Both the position numbers and the translations under genes were made by a program. A stretch of 64,000 bases of DNA, taken from Anaerorhabdus furcosa (lineage in GTDB: Bacteria; Bacillota_I; Bacilli_A; Erysipelotrichales; Erysipelotrichaceae). This document shows positions 20,221-29,761 of the stretch, one piece after another. Location of the stretch: NCBI RefSeq assembly GCF_900167375.1, contig NZ_FUWY01000004.1, positions 210,451-274,450 on the forward strand, read 5' to 3'. Each line of letters starts with the position of its first letter. Positions within the stretch are counted from its first letter, which is position 1. A model generated the notes under the pieces. That model made no database searches. It was not told the DNA's origin and saw nothing but the letters and a program-made list of their open reading frames with translations.

Positions 20221-20251
20221 AAGGGGCTCATCTTTAAAAGATGAACCCCTT
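20221..20251. terminator. Bidirectional terminator
   Basis: A 14-bp stem with one mismatch, AAGGGGCTCATCTT at 20221-20234 against 20238-20251, 3-nt loop, followed by TATTTCTATT. It separates the convergent methyltransferase and XRE regulator genes. Confidence 0.85.
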
Positions 20252-20255
20252 ATTT

Positions 20256-20783
20256 CTATTGTAATTTAAATAAAGAGAGTAACCCATTCTCTTTGAAGTC
20301 TACCGCATACTTTAATTCATAGCTTGATTCATGATTTTGCATTGCAATTAAAATATCATTGATTTCTTTTTGAATACTTTCTTCATCTTGATACCAACCA
20401 AGAACCGTTGTATTATCTCCCCAAAAAGATGAACCATCTACCCCAAACAAGGCATACTTCGGTTGATCTTTTTTGGTTCTAAATCTTCCCGATGAAATAA
20501 CTTTATAACAACTCACAATGGATTTACTATTAAAACTTTTTATTAGTATTCTTGTTTTATCAGTACTATGATTATTTTCTTTTGCTGTTGTATTTCCCAT
20601 TAAATAATCCAGTGATACATTTAACTTATTTGCGATTAAAAGTAGTTTTTCAACTTCAGGATAACCTTCATCTAGTTCCCATTTGGATACTGCTTGTCGA
20701 CTTACATCTAACATCGCCGCTAACTCTTCTTGCGATAAATTTCTTTGTTTTCTTAATTCTCTTAAGTTTTCTGAAAATGTCAT
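20256..20783 (-). CDS. XRE-family HTH transcriptional regulator
   Basis: 175 residues. Residues 1-62 are a classic Cro/CI helix-turn-helix (LRKQRNLSQEELAAMLDVSR, QAVSKWE, then LSLDYLMG-like end). The C-terminal ~100 residues have no recognised effector motif but contain several Trp and Gly suggesting a small ligand or partner domain. AGGAGG is 8 nt before the ATG. Target genes are unknown; it is flanked by a terminator and a 90-bp gap, so it is probably transcribed alone. Confidence 0.87.
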   Translation of the reverse strand: MTFSENLRELRKQRNLSQEELAAMLDVSRQAVSKWELDEGYPEVEKLLLIANKLNVSLDYLMGNTTAKENNHSTDKTRILIKSFNSKSIVSCYKVISSGRFRTKKDQPKYALFGVDGSSFWGDNTTVLGWYQDEESIQKEINDILIAMQNHESSYELKYAVDFKENGLLSLFKLQ

Positions 20784-20872
20784 AAACTTTCCTCCTATGA
20801 TATCTTCATCATAGATTATATTAAATTATTATCCACCAACCTCAACTTGCACTTACGCAACTTCAAGTAGAA

Positions 20873-21355
20873 TTATATTTTATCTTTTTGATTCTTTAGT
20901 ATTTCTTCTTGATTTTTAAGTAATTGATCAATTTTCACATGTAAATCAGATAAAATAATCTCCGTTTTAACATTAACACGATAATCATTTTCAGCACGTG
21001 CTCTATCTTTTTCTTCTTGTCTATTTTGACTCATCATGATAATAGGTGCTTGAATTGCAGCCAAACAAGATAAAATTAAGTTTAATAGAATAAAAGGATA
21101 TGGATCAAAGTGCTTTGATGTCATTGAGTTGTACATCATCCAAATGACTAAGACTGTCATGAAGATAATAATGAATGTCCAACTTCCTGCAAACTTCGCT
21201 AAATTATCTGCCGTCTTTTCGCCAACTGTTAATTTTGTTTTGATTTCTTTTTTCGCTAATTTTCGATCAAGCAACAAATGAATAATTTCTTCATCCGTCA
21301 TTTCTTCATCTACATCTTCTAATATCTCTTCTAATAATTTGTTTTTGTCTTCCAT
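20873..21355 (-). CDS. DUF1003 membrane protein
   Basis: 160 residues. The hallmark LTVGEKTADNLAKFAGSWTFI leads into two closely spaced membrane helices with DPYPFILLNLILSCLAAIQAPIIMMSQNRQ between and after, the DUF1003 core. The remainder is a charged coiled-coil tail (DLHVKIDQLLKNQEEILKNQ). Function is not established for the family. It lies 12 bp downstream of corA on the same strand, so it is probably co-expressed with the magnesium channel. AGGAG is 9 nt before the ATG. Confidence 0.88.
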   Translation of the reverse strand: MEDKNKLLEEILEDVDEEMTDEEIIHLLLDRKLAKKEIKTKLTVGEKTADNLAKFAGSWTFIIIFMTVLVIWMMYNSMTSKHFDPYPFILLNLILSCLAAIQAPIIMMSQNRQEEKDRARAENDYRVNVKTEIILSDLHVKIDQLLKNQEEILKNQKDKI

Positions 21356-21367
21356 GCCATTCTTCTC

Positions 21368-22288
21368 CTATAAAAGTTTCCTCTTTCTAAAATAATATAA
21401 GCTAGCGACTACAACTACAACACTTATGCAAATAACAGTAATATAACCATATTCCCAATCTAGTTCTGGCATATGGGCAAAGTTCATCCCATACCACCCA
21501 ACAATCAATGTTAGGGGCAAGAAAATTGTTGTGATAACAGTAAACAACTTCATAATATTGTTCAACTGATAATCGAGCATTGCATCCAGTGCTTCTCGTA
21601 GATGAATTAAGTCTTCTTGTTTTGAAATGCACGCATTTAGCAACCGATTACTCTTATTTGTAAAATGCTTGAAATGATTGAGTTCTGCATGATTAAACAA
21701 GTTATTATCATTATCTTGCAAGCATGTACCAATTTCTTCGAGTTGTTGATAATAATTCTTTAAGATACTCAATTGATCTTTTAGTGCAAAAATTCCTCGA
21801 TTTAATCGTGAACTTGCTTTTTCTTCCACAACACTTTCTTCCATCAAAGAAATCTTTTTATCAATTTCATCCAAGACTTCATAACCATTTTGAAGTAGTG
21901 TTTCAAGAATTAGCGCAATCATTTTCTCAAATTCAGCATTTTCTTGATGAACTTGAACTACTGATAAGAAAGTATCCAAGATACTCTTATTTTCATCGAC
22001 CAATTCAATAAGATAAAATTTATCTTTCATGATTACAAAAGCAATACGATCTTTGTTAGTATAAAGATTAAATACATCTACAATATTAATAATACCAAAA
22101 CTAAAATCATCGTAATCATCTACACTATTCTTGTACTGTGCTTGATCACTATTGCATAAATCTATTACTAATGGTGGCAAGTTTTCAGTTTGATTTAACT
22201 CCTCTAAAGTTAAATAGGCAATGCTTGGATGTTTTCCATCACATTGGTCAACCTGAATTAGTTTTTTATTAATAATTTCGTAGATCAT
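21368..22288 (-). CDS. corA: CorA-like magnesium/divalent-cation channel
   Basis: About 306 residues. Long helical cytoplasmic funnel, then two C-terminal membrane helices with the pore signature YGMNF between them ([15 protein letters not shown]), which defines CorA. The basic tail YYFRKRKLL ends the protein. It mediates Mg2+ uptake (or Co2+/Ni2+/Zn2+). The start at 22288 is preferred because AGGGTG precedes it; an upstream ATG at 22306 overlaps the acetyltransferase end and has a purine-rich but poorly spaced site. Confidence 0.93.
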
Positions 22289-22298
22289 TTTATTCACC

Positions 22299-22979
22299 CT
22301 ATCCATTTCCCCATGTAACTATATTTTGATCTTCTTTTAAACCAAGTTTTTCTTGTAGATTCTTTGATGCAACATTATCTGGATGAACTTGGGCAAAAGG
22401 AAGTCGGCCTTGTTTTAATGTTTTATCAATTAAATACTTTTCCATGTATGTTCCTAAACCCAAACGCTTGTACTGGTCTAAAATAACAAGTAATCCCATT
22501 GATCCTTCATCATGATATCCAATAAAACCCATACAAACATCTTCTTTAAAAACGCCCCATAAGTTTCCTGATGCAAGCCTTGATTGAATGTAGTTCGGAT
22601 CATCATATCCATGATAATGTTCAAGAACAAAGTCATAGTAACTATCATCTAGTTCTCTTATTTCAACATCATCTCTTACTTCAAAATCTATGGAATCTTT
22701 TTCATACAAATAATTCCAACACTCAAATGCATCCTCCATTCCTGGTAAATATGGTCTTAGTTCTTTCGTATTAATGCAGAAGCCATTGTTTTTACTTGTA
22801 TCGATAACCGCTAAGATTTGATCTACTTCACTCATCATTTCACATGCAATGAAATAGCATTCCATATCTCTTTTATACAATACTATGGATGTTTCAGTTT
22901 CTAGTAAATTACTCACCATTGGATCACTCTTTAAGTGAATTAAATTACAATATTTTCTTTTATTTTTATCTAAATTCAT
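22299..22979 (-). CDS. GNAT-family N-acetyltransferase
   Basis: 226 residues. The C-terminal half carries the GNAT acetyl-CoA motif region [24 protein letters not shown] and [17 protein letters not shown]. The N-terminal half is divergent and may be a degenerate second domain. Substrate unknown. ATG at 22979 has AGGTG 8 nt upstream; the longer frame begins at a GTG inside that site. It leads the small corA-DUF1003 group. Confidence 0.83.
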
Positions 22980-23062
22980 TCTTATCACCTACTGTAAGTA
23001 TAGCATTTCAAAAGAAAAAGATGTACATATTTCATGTACACCTTTACTTGGAAAGGGATAGA

Positions 23063-23860
23063 TTATAGTAATCCAATAAATGAACAAACAATTGCAAGAA
23101 CGATTGTTCCAATGATAAGAATTACTGGGCTTACTTGTTTCTTCTTTAATAGATAGAACATTAATAATGTATATCCTAGAGGAAGTAATTTAGGGAAAAT
23201 TGTATCTAAGAATGCTTCTTGAATACTAACTTCGATACCACCTGCAACACTAATTACAGGAAGTAAATTAATATTTACATAAGATGCGATTAAAGCACCA
23301 ATAACAGTAATACCTAGAATTGTTGCAGAGTTTGCAATAATATCTGAGTTTTCTTGTAACATTTCAAATGATTTTGTTCCCAAACGATATCCCATGTGTG
23401 TCCACACAATACGTAATACCCAAATTGTTAAGTATGCACCAACGAAAATGATTGGTCCAATAATTAATCCTTGTGAAGCAAATGAACAAGAGATACCTGC
23501 GATAATTGGAAGGAATGTGAACCAGAAGATTGCATCCCCAATACCTGCGATAGGTCCAAATAGTGCTAGTTTTAAACCTTTAATTAAACTACGGTCTTCT
23601 CCGTTTTCTTCAAGAGAGATAAGTAATCCCATCAAGAATCCAACTAAGTTTGGATGTGTATTGATAAATTCAAGGTTATCTGTCATTGCAAGTGATAAAC
23701 CTTCTTTATCATCTGCATAGATTTTTTCTAATGCTGGAAGTTGAGCTAATAGCCATCCACCTGCTTGCATTCTTTCATAGTTAAATGAAGCTTGTAGGAA
23801 AGATGAACGTAAACCTAGCATTGTTATATCTTTTTTAGTAAGTTTTTTAGATGCCGACAT
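23063..23860 (-). CDS. PTS mannose/fructose/sorbose-family component IID
   Basis: 265 residues, integral membrane. Family pieces: SFLQASFNYERMQAGGWL at the N-terminus, the GPIAGIGDAIFWF loop, and RLGTKSFEMLQ. With IIC it forms the sugar channel. The start at 23860 (MSASKKLTKKD) has AGGAGG 8 nt upstream and overlaps the IIC end by 14 bp; the longer ORF is only read-through of the overlap. Last gene of the IIB-IIC-IID operon. The sugar may be an amino sugar or mannose; the sequence does not fix it. Confidence 0.93.
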   Translation of the reverse strand: MSASKKLTKKDITMLGLRSSFLQASFNYERMQAGGWLLAQLPALEKIYADDKEGLSLAMTDNLEFINTHPNLVGFLMGLLISLEENGEDRSLIKGLKLALFGPIAGIGDAIFWFTFLPIIAGISCSFASQGLIIGPIIFVGAYLTIWVLRIVWTHMGYRLGTKSFEMLQENSDIIANSATILGITVIGALIASYVNINLLPVISVAGGIEVSIQEAFLDTIFPKLLPLGYTLLMFYLLKKKQVSPVILIIGTIVLAIVCSFIGLL

Positions 23861-24653
23861 TTTTATTTCCTCCTGTGCTTCCTGAATTATTTGCGATTGC
23901 TTCTTCGATTGCAGTTCTTCTAGCTTTTGCATTGAAGAAATCAAACAATGCGAATGCAGTACCAAGCATTGCTACTGGTAATAAGTTGTTCATTGGAATA
24001 AAGTTCATCATTAAGAATCCAGCGATAAAGAATGGGATGTATTTTGCTTTCATCATAACGCGTAATAACATACCGAATCCGATAGCAGGTAAGATACCTC
24101 CTGCAACTTCTAATCCATGGATTAACCATGCAGGCATAGATGTAACAAAGTTAGCCATTGGTTCTTGTGCTAAGTAAGTACAAGCAAATACGATAACTCC
24201 GTATGATAATGCTACGATTAAAGTTGTAGTAATATTGATACGACGAATTTTTGCAACATTTCCTTCTTCAGCTGCTTTATCCGCACCAGCCATAAAGAAT
24301 GAGAATGAAGAATAGAAGAATAAAATAACGTATTGCATTAAGAATGAGAATGGTAAACATAAACCTAATGCTGTTTCAGCACTCACACCTGCTGTGTAAG
24401 CGATTGTTGTTGACATAAATCCAGCTAAAACTGGGTTAGGAGGTTGTGTTCCTCCAGCAGGTGTTAATCCTGCGAACGCTAGTTCTGTTAAAGCCCCTGT
24501 TGCTAAACCTAGTTGAACATTACCTAAAATAATTCCTGTCACTGTTGATACAACAAGTGGACGGAAGATAAATAATGCTTCTAACCAGTAATCCACACCG
24601 ATAATAATAGCGGCAATTGCAAGCATTAAGCCTTGCATTAATGTGATTTGCAT
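23847..24653 (-). CDS. PTS mannose/N-acetylgalactosamine-family component IIC
   Basis: 268 residues with about seven to eight membrane segments. The conserved loop AGLTPAGGTQPPNPVLAGFM resembles IIC of the N-acetylgalactosamine (AgaC/AgaW) branch more than mannose ManY, so an amino sugar is a reasonable guess. It forms the translocation channel with IID and receives phosphate from IIB. 22 bp separate it from IIB; AGGAG precedes the start. Confidence 0.93.
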   Translation of the reverse strand: MQITLMQGLMLAIAAIIIGVDYWLEALFIFRPLVVSTVTGIILGNVQLGLATGALTELAFAGLTPAGGTQPPNPVLAGFMSTTIAYTAGVSAETALGLCLPFSFLMQYVILFFYSSFSFFMAGADKAAEEGNVAKIRRINITTTLIVALSYGVIVFACTYLAQEPMANFVTSMPAWLIHGLEVAGGILPAIGFGMLLRVMMKAKYIPFFIAGFLMMNFIPMNNLLPVAMLGTAFALFDFFNAKARRTAIEEAIANNSGSTGGNKNVGI

Positions 24654-24675
24654 TTTTCTTTCTCCTTTTTATTTT

Positions 24676-25146
24676 TTATATTTTTTCGATTGAATCTCCT
24701 GGAACATCTTGACAATATACGTTAGAGCCATGATCTCTAGCAAATACTAAATCTGCCATGTCTTGATCATCAACATATACTTTCTTTGTAAGTGCACGTT
24801 TTCCATTTGAGAAGTGCATGTTACCTACATTGACGTCCTTTAAAGTCACACCATATTCAATTAGGCGCCTAACAGTTTCTGGTGTTCTAACTACAAGGAA
24901 AATTTTTTGTTCAGGTGCAGCATTACCGATAATATCTGCTGTATATTCAACTGTGAAAAAACGAATTCCAACACCACTAGATTTTGCAGTAAATGTCATT
25001 AATTGTTGTTGAATTTGATCATTGGCAACTTCATCATCACAAACAACGATTAAGTTTGCTCCAATTGTTTTTGTCCAAGTCACCCCTACTTGTCCATGTA
25101 CCAAACGATTATCGATACGTGTCAAAAGAATATTTTCTCCTTTCAT
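24676..25146 (-). CDS. PTS mannose-family component IIB
   Basis: 156-residue cytosolic phosphocarrier. The phosphorylation-site His17 lies in TRIDNRLVHGQVG, the signature of the family. It takes phosphate from IIA and passes it to incoming sugar. First gene of the operon, with AAGGAGGTGAAAG before the ATG and a sigma-54 promoter 34 bp upstream. No stand-alone IIA is in this operon; IIA-like sequence is found only inside the adjacent regulator. Confidence 0.95.
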   Translation of the reverse strand: MKGENILLTRIDNRLVHGQVGVTWTKTIGANLIVVCDDEVANDQIQQQLMTFTAKSSGVGIRFFTVEYTADIIGNAAPEQKIFLVVRTPETVRRLIEYGVTLKDVNVGNMHFSNGKRALTKKVYVDDQDMADLVFARDHGSNVYCQDVPGDSIEKI

Positions 25147-25179
25147 TCTTTCACCTCCTTTTCCTTCACCTAAATACCT

Positions 25180-25195
25180 AGCAAAAAGCGTGCCA
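25180..25195 (-). promoter_or_regulatory. Sigma-54 (-24/-12) promoter of the PTS operon
   Basis: Minus strand TGGCAC (25190-25195), five bases GCTTT, then TTGCT (25180-25184): a match to the TGGCAC-N5-TTGCW consensus with correct GG-GC spacing. Predicted start near 25169, about 23 nt before the IIB ATG. It sits next to a LevR-type activator and rpoN, as expected. Confidence 0.88.
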
Positions 25196-25213
25196 ACTTT
25201 ATCTTAGCACGCC
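25181..25213 (-). terminator. Hairpin after the LevR-like gene, overlapping the sigma-54 promoter
   Basis: GCGTGC (25207-25212) pairs with GCACGC (25188-25193), followed by TTTTTGC on the minus strand. It lies just after the activator stop. The right arm and T run are the same bases as the -24/-12 promoter. Confidence 0.6.
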
Positions 25214-25226
25214 TTAAATCCTTTGT

Positions 25227-27950
25227 TTATAAGTAATTTTCAATATAATTAAATATATAATAAATTTCTGAAACAGGGATTTCGACACTATAATTCATTT
25301 CTACGACACTAAATATTTCTTTTACTGTATTAATAAAATCACCATGTTGTTCTATAAATTCTACTGGCTCTTCTATTAATTGAACTTCATTTTTAAGGAT
25401 TAATCGCTCAATTAAGCAAGACAGGTGTACATAAAGTCCTACTTTACTAGCTGCAGGAAGTGGTGTACTTAGATGCTCTTCCATTTCAATAACTAGTTGT
25501 TCAACATCATCCAACACCTTTTCAGCATTCAATATCGTTAAATGATTTACGATGTTATTGAGTGTAAAGTTCTTGATGATGTTTTGTTTCATCACTTCAA
25601 TATCTTCTTCTTGTAAGAAATCTTTCATAAGTGAACTCAATTGATCCATTTCTGAATTCAAAACTAAATCCTCAATTGCAATGAATGGAATATCTTCTAT
25701 GTACGGATTCATTGTTCCCAAAATAAAGGAAACATCATACTTTTCAAAGATATAATCATTTTTACCATTTTCAACGAGTTTATTATAGTCATAACTCACA
25801 ATTTCTGCATCAATGTTTTTTGGTAAACTCCTCTTATACAGATCCACAATTTTTTCAGCTGCACCCACACCTGTTGCACAAACAGATAGAATGGCTTTCT
25901 TCTTCAATCGATTTTGAATGTATTTGTATTGAGATGTAGTGTCAAGACAAGCAGTTTCTAGTATTTTAGATATATCTTCACCTTGTTTGATTTTACTTCC
26001 AATAATAAGAGCTAGCTTTGTGTTTACATTGTTGATAATGCTTATGTTTACATTTGGAATTTGTTTAATTCCTTTATAAATTTCTTCTAATGATCCCATA
26101 TCAACTAATAAAACCAAATCATCAAAGTAGTTCTTCATCTTTAAATAATCATTTAATTGATTTGTTATCTTATCCACACTCACATCCAATTGCATATCGA
26201 TGGCGTCAAAAATATTCTCGTTGAGCATTTTATTGACTGCATCAGCCAAAGATGAAGCGGTAGAATAACCATGACATAAGATGACAGCAATGGTTTTATT
26301 GCTTGATTCTTCTCGATGCATATCACATATCATCAGCATCAATCTAATCTTCATCATCTCATCAATTTCAATATCCAAGTTAATTCCTACATTGTCCACA
26401 ATCTCTGTAGCAATCGCATACTCACGAGGATATTTCATTTGAAATAGTTCTGAGAAATCATGAATTTCTTGTGTATGATTACTTAACCAGTTTTTAAGTT
26501 CATGGCTTAATCGTGCATATTCACTTAAATATCTTGATACAAGTAAGATATCATTATTACTTATTTTTAAGTTGTAACGATTCATAACAATAGAGAATAT
26601 TTTATCAGTAATCTTTTTTGTAAACTCATGATTTGGACTTGATGCTTGATTTCGATCAAACATCAAATAATCACTATATTGATCAATAACTTCTTTCAAA
26701 GATTCACTTAATAAACGATTGGTTAATGGATTCTCTAAGTATTTACGATAACTTTCTAACATTCTTTCATAAACTCCAATTAACTTCGCATCATATGGAT
26801 TAGGTTGATATGGAAAACAGAGTTTAACCATTTTCTTATCTTTTGTACCTTGTAGCTTAAAGTTAATGACAGGTGCTAGTTGAAGTACATATTCAGGTAA
26901 GTTATTTACATGGATTTCTAATAAATCTCTTTCTTGATTATCCTCAAGAAACGCATTTGCACAAGTTGCACGTATGCTGTTCATTAATCCCCCAACATTA
27001 CCTGGAATTGAAGTATCCATAAAGATTTGATAAGCAAGTGAACTAATTTCAATTGTTTTTCCAATTTCCTTGGATTCATTTTTAAATATTGAAGACAATA
27101 AAGCCGCCTTTTCATTTCGTGGTCGCTCATCCAAGGCAGGTATTTTTACAACAATCGGTATTCTTCGAAGCAATGTTTTAAGTAAAACATCTTCTGGATT
27201 TTCAGTAGTCGCAAAAATTAAACGTACATCTGAATGAAACCAATTTTCATTGTCACCAACACGATGATAAACACCTTTATCCATAAATAAGAACAATTTT
27301 TCTTGGCATTCTGCTTTTAAACAATGAACTTCATCTAAAAATAGTACACCACCATCTGCAAGTTGAATCAAACCTGGATTATCTTTATCCGCACCTGTAT
27401 AAGCACCTTTTTTATGCCCAAACAAGTTCGCAGTTAATAACTCAGGGTTATTGGCATATTCACTGCAGTTAACCACAATAAATTTACTTTCAGGTTCAAT
27501 GATTTTTGCACAAATCGCATACTCATAAGTTGTTTGCGCAATTCTACTCTTACCTGTACCTGTAGCACCATTTAATAAAATTGGTAATCCTAAAGGAGGA
27601 TAGCTAATTGCTGCTTTGCACTGCTCAATTGCATGTCTCAAAGAATCTCTTGAACCAATAAGACGATCAAAATCTTCTTTTTTAAATGTTAAATCTTCAA
27701 AAGATTCAAATACACTATTCTCAAGTTCAATTCCTTGTTTCTCTAATTCACTTATTCCATAGAAATAAACAGGTCGTGAATTAATCTTTACGACCTTATT
27801 GTCTTGAATGAACTCATTTAAATATTGTGAAACACTGTTACGACTAAGTGATAATTCATTCGCAAGATAGGACGCAGTAAAACATTCCATCGGAACTGGA
27901 CCATTCTTTTCTGTATAACTATTCAATAATTCTAGTAGTTTCTCTTTCAT
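25227..27950 (-). CDS. Sigma-54-dependent PRD activator, LevR/ManR type
   Basis: 907 residues. Order: N-terminal winged HTH (SLSRNSVSQYLNEF), AAA+ domain with Walker A GATGTGKS at 128-135, the sigma-54 contact loop GAYTGA at 182-187 and Walker B VLFLDEVH, then PRD1 (about 455-560), a mannose-type EIIA-like domain (VILCHGYSTASSLADAVN), an EIIB-like piece (LSVCATGVGAAEKIV) and PRD2 near the end. It would open the sigma-54 promoter of the adjacent PTS operon, with activity set by PTS phosphorylation. Directly upstream of that operon and divergent from rpoN. Confidence 0.93.
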   Translation of the reverse strand: MKEKLLELLNSYTEKNGPVPMECFTASYLANELSLSRNSVSQYLNEFIQDNKVVKINSRPVYFYGISELEKQGIELENSVFESFEDLTFKKEDFDRLIGSRDSLRHAIEQCKAAISYPPLGLPILLNGATGTGKSRIAQTTYEYAICAKIIEPESKFIVVNCSEYANNPELLTANLFGHKKGAYTGADKDNPGLIQLADGGVLFLDEVHCLKAECQEKLFLFMDKGVYHRVGDNENWFHSDVRLIFATTENPEDVLLKTLLRRIPIVVKIPALDERPRNEKAALLSSIFKNESKEIGKTIEISSLAYQIFMDTSIPGNVGGLMNSIRATCANAFLEDNQERDLLEIHVNNLPEYVLQLAPVINFKLQGTKDKKMVKLCFPYQPNPYDAKLIGVYERMLESYRKYLENPLTNRLLSESLKEVIDQYSDYLMFDRNQASSPNHEFTKKITDKIFSIVMNRYNLKISNNDILLVSRYLSEYARLSHELKNWLSNHTQEIHDFSELFQMKYPREYAIATEIVDNVGINLDIEIDEMMKIRLMLMICDMHREESSNKTIAVILCHGYSTASSLADAVNKMLNENIFDAIDMQLDVSVDKITNQLNDYLKMKNYFDDLVLLVDMGSLEEIYKGIKQIPNVNISIINNVNTKLALIIGSKIKQGEDISKILETACLDTTSQYKYIQNRLKKKAILSVCATGVGAAEKIVDLYKRSLPKNIDAEIVSYDYNKLVENGKNDYIFEKYDVSFILGTMNPYIEDIPFIAIEDLVLNSEMDQLSSLMKDFLQEEDIEVMKQNIIKNFTLNNIVNHLTILNAEKVLDDVEQLVIEMEEHLSTPLPAASKVGLYVHLSCLIERLILKNEVQLIEEPVEFIEQHGDFINTVKEIFSVVEMNYSVEIPVSEIYYIFNYIENYL

Positions 27951-28019
27951 GGCATTCCCTCACGAACATATTTTATCGCAAATGAACTTATGTTACAATC
28001 TTGTTAAGGTTGAAGTCAC

Positions 28020-29255
28020 ATGAAAACTAAATTAATTCAAACATTAAAACCAACACATAAGATTACTATTAAGCAAGTGCAATCACTTGCAATTTTAGTT
28101 ATGAATCAAAAAGAGATAGAAACCATGGTGATGGAGATGGTTCAAGAAAACCCATTACTTGAAATACATCCTGATTTTTACCAGGGGACGGTTGACTACG
28201 ATTTTAACCAACTAGCTGATAATCATGAGAAAACACTTACTGATGAATTACTTGAACAAATCAATACAAGTAAATATAAAAATAAAAACTGTATGAAAGC
28301 CATTGTTTATCATTTAGATTCAAATGGATACTTGCAAGTACCTTTATCAGAAATAAAAAGAGCAACTCATTTTCCAATTAAGGATTTAAAGGAAGCTCTT
28401 CATCATGTTCAAACTCTTCAACCAAGTGGTGTCGGAGCAAGAGATTTAAAAGAATGCCTTGCAATTCAATGCAAGAGAATATCCATTAAGAATCAAGATA
28501 TCTTACTGAAATGCATAGATTACCTTGAAGATTTATCCAAAGGTCATTTCAATAAAGTTGCGAAATGCTTAGAAACAGATGAGCATACAATTAAAGAATG
28601 CTTGAATAGAATTAAGCAATGCAATCCAAAACCGGGTGCAATGTACTCACAATCAATCCCCTACCTTTATCCAGAAATTTTTGTCACTGAAGAAGATGGA
28701 AATTATACAATTCAGACAAAGAATCTAAGTCAATACTTATCCATCAATCAAGATATCACTGATGTCTCTGACCCTGAAGTAAAAAAATACATTAAACAAC
28801 AAACAAAAGTCCTACAAGAACTATTTGCTTCTTTATCAAAGCGATACTCAACACTGCATACCATTAGTACCGTGTTATTCCAAATTCAAAAAGAGCACAT
28901 TCTTCATGATTCACCACTTATTCCATGTACCTACAAACAAGTTGGAGAACTTGTTTCTCGTCATCCTTCAACTGTGTTTAGATCAATTCAAAACAAGGCA
29001 TTGCAATATGAACACAAAACAATTTTACTTTCTTCATTATTTACAAACGAAAGTAAAGATGGTTTAAGCAGTGATCAAATAAAGAAAGAACTTAATACAC
29101 TCATTAAAGAGGAAAATAAAACACGCCCCTTTAGTGATGAACAACTCGTTCAACTCCTAAAAGAGCGAGATATTACAATTTCTAGACGATGTGTTTCAAA
29201 ATATAGAGAACAATGTCGTATCCCTAATTCATCAAGAAGAAAGATTATTTCTTGA
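28020..29255 (+). CDS. rpoN: RNA polymerase sigma-54 factor
   Basis: 411 residues, a compact sigma-54. Region I is Gln/Leu-rich (IKQVQSLAILVMNQKEIE, MVQENPLLEI), the core-binding domain follows, then the HTH (LVSRHPSTVFRSIQNK), and the C-terminal RpoN box is present as RRCVSKYREQCRIPNSSRRK, close to the ARRTVAKYRE consensus. It recruits polymerase to -24/-12 promoters such as 25180-25195. Divergent from the LevR-like activator with a 69-bp gap; its last 11 bp overlap the convergent orphan IIB gene. Confidence 0.95.
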   Translation: MKTKLIQTLKPTHKITIKQVQSLAILVMNQKEIETMVMEMVQENPLLEIHPDFYQGTVDYDFNQLADNHEKTLTDELLEQINTSKYKNKNCMKAIVYHLDSNGYLQVPLSEIKRATHFPIKDLKEALHHVQTLQPSGVGARDLKECLAIQCKRISIKNQDILLKCIDYLEDLSKGHFNKVAKCLETDEHTIKECLNRIKQCNPKPGAMYSQSIPYLYPEIFVTEEDGNYTIQTKNLSQYLSINQDITDVSDPEVKKYIKQQTKVLQELFASLSKRYSTLHTISTVLFQIQKEHILHDSPLIPCTYKQVGELVSRHPSTVFRSIQNKALQYEHKTILLSSLFTNESKDGLSSDQIKKELNTLIKEENKTRPFSDEQLVQLLKERDITISRRCVSKYREQCRIPNSSRRKIIS

Positions 29256-29748
29256 ATTTAACATGTGCTAACGTCGTTAACTCTTCTCGATATGTTCCAG
29301 GAACATCTTGCATAAAACAAATTACTTGATGATCCAATAAATTTTGAATACCTTCTGCATCCTCATTATTAATATAAACTTTTCGCGATAAAGGGACTTT
29401 GCCTTTTTCATAATGCATATTTCCAAAGTTCACTGTATCAATAGGGACCCCTGCATCAACTAACTCTGATACAGTTTGAACATTTCTAACAACCACAAAC
29501 ATCTTTGAATGAGGGCTACTATTTGTTAGTGCCTCAATGAAATCTTGCACAGAAAAGAATAAAATACGAATATTATTAGAATTCGCAACAAATTCCATTA
29601 ATCGTTGTTGAAGTGGATCAAGTACAACCTCATTATCAACAACAACCAACACATTCACATCCAAACTTGCAGACCAAGGGCCACCCACCTGACCATGTAC
29701 TAAGCGATTATCAATCCGCACTAAAACAATTTTACCTTCAATCTGCAT
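29245..29748 (-). CDS. Orphan PTS mannose-family IIB-like protein
   Basis: 167 residues, clear homologue of the IIB at 24676, with His18 in VRIDNRLVHGQVG conserved. No IIC or IID accompanies it and no sigma-54 site was found upstream. It follows the TspO-like gene by 13 bp. Its 3-prime end overlaps rpoN tail-to-tail by 11 bp. It could phosphorylate the regulator or serve a distant permease; this is inference. Confidence 0.85.
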   Translation of the reverse strand: MQIEGKIVLVRIDNRLVHGQVGGPWSASLDVNVLVVVDNEVVLDPLQQRLMEFVANSNNIRILFFSVQDFIEALTNSSPHSKMFVVVRNVQTVSELVDAGVPIDTVNFGNMHYEKGKVPLSRKVYINNEDAEGIQNLLDHQVICFMQDVPGTYREELTTLAHVKFKK

Positions 29749-29761
29749 ATCTTAATTAGCT

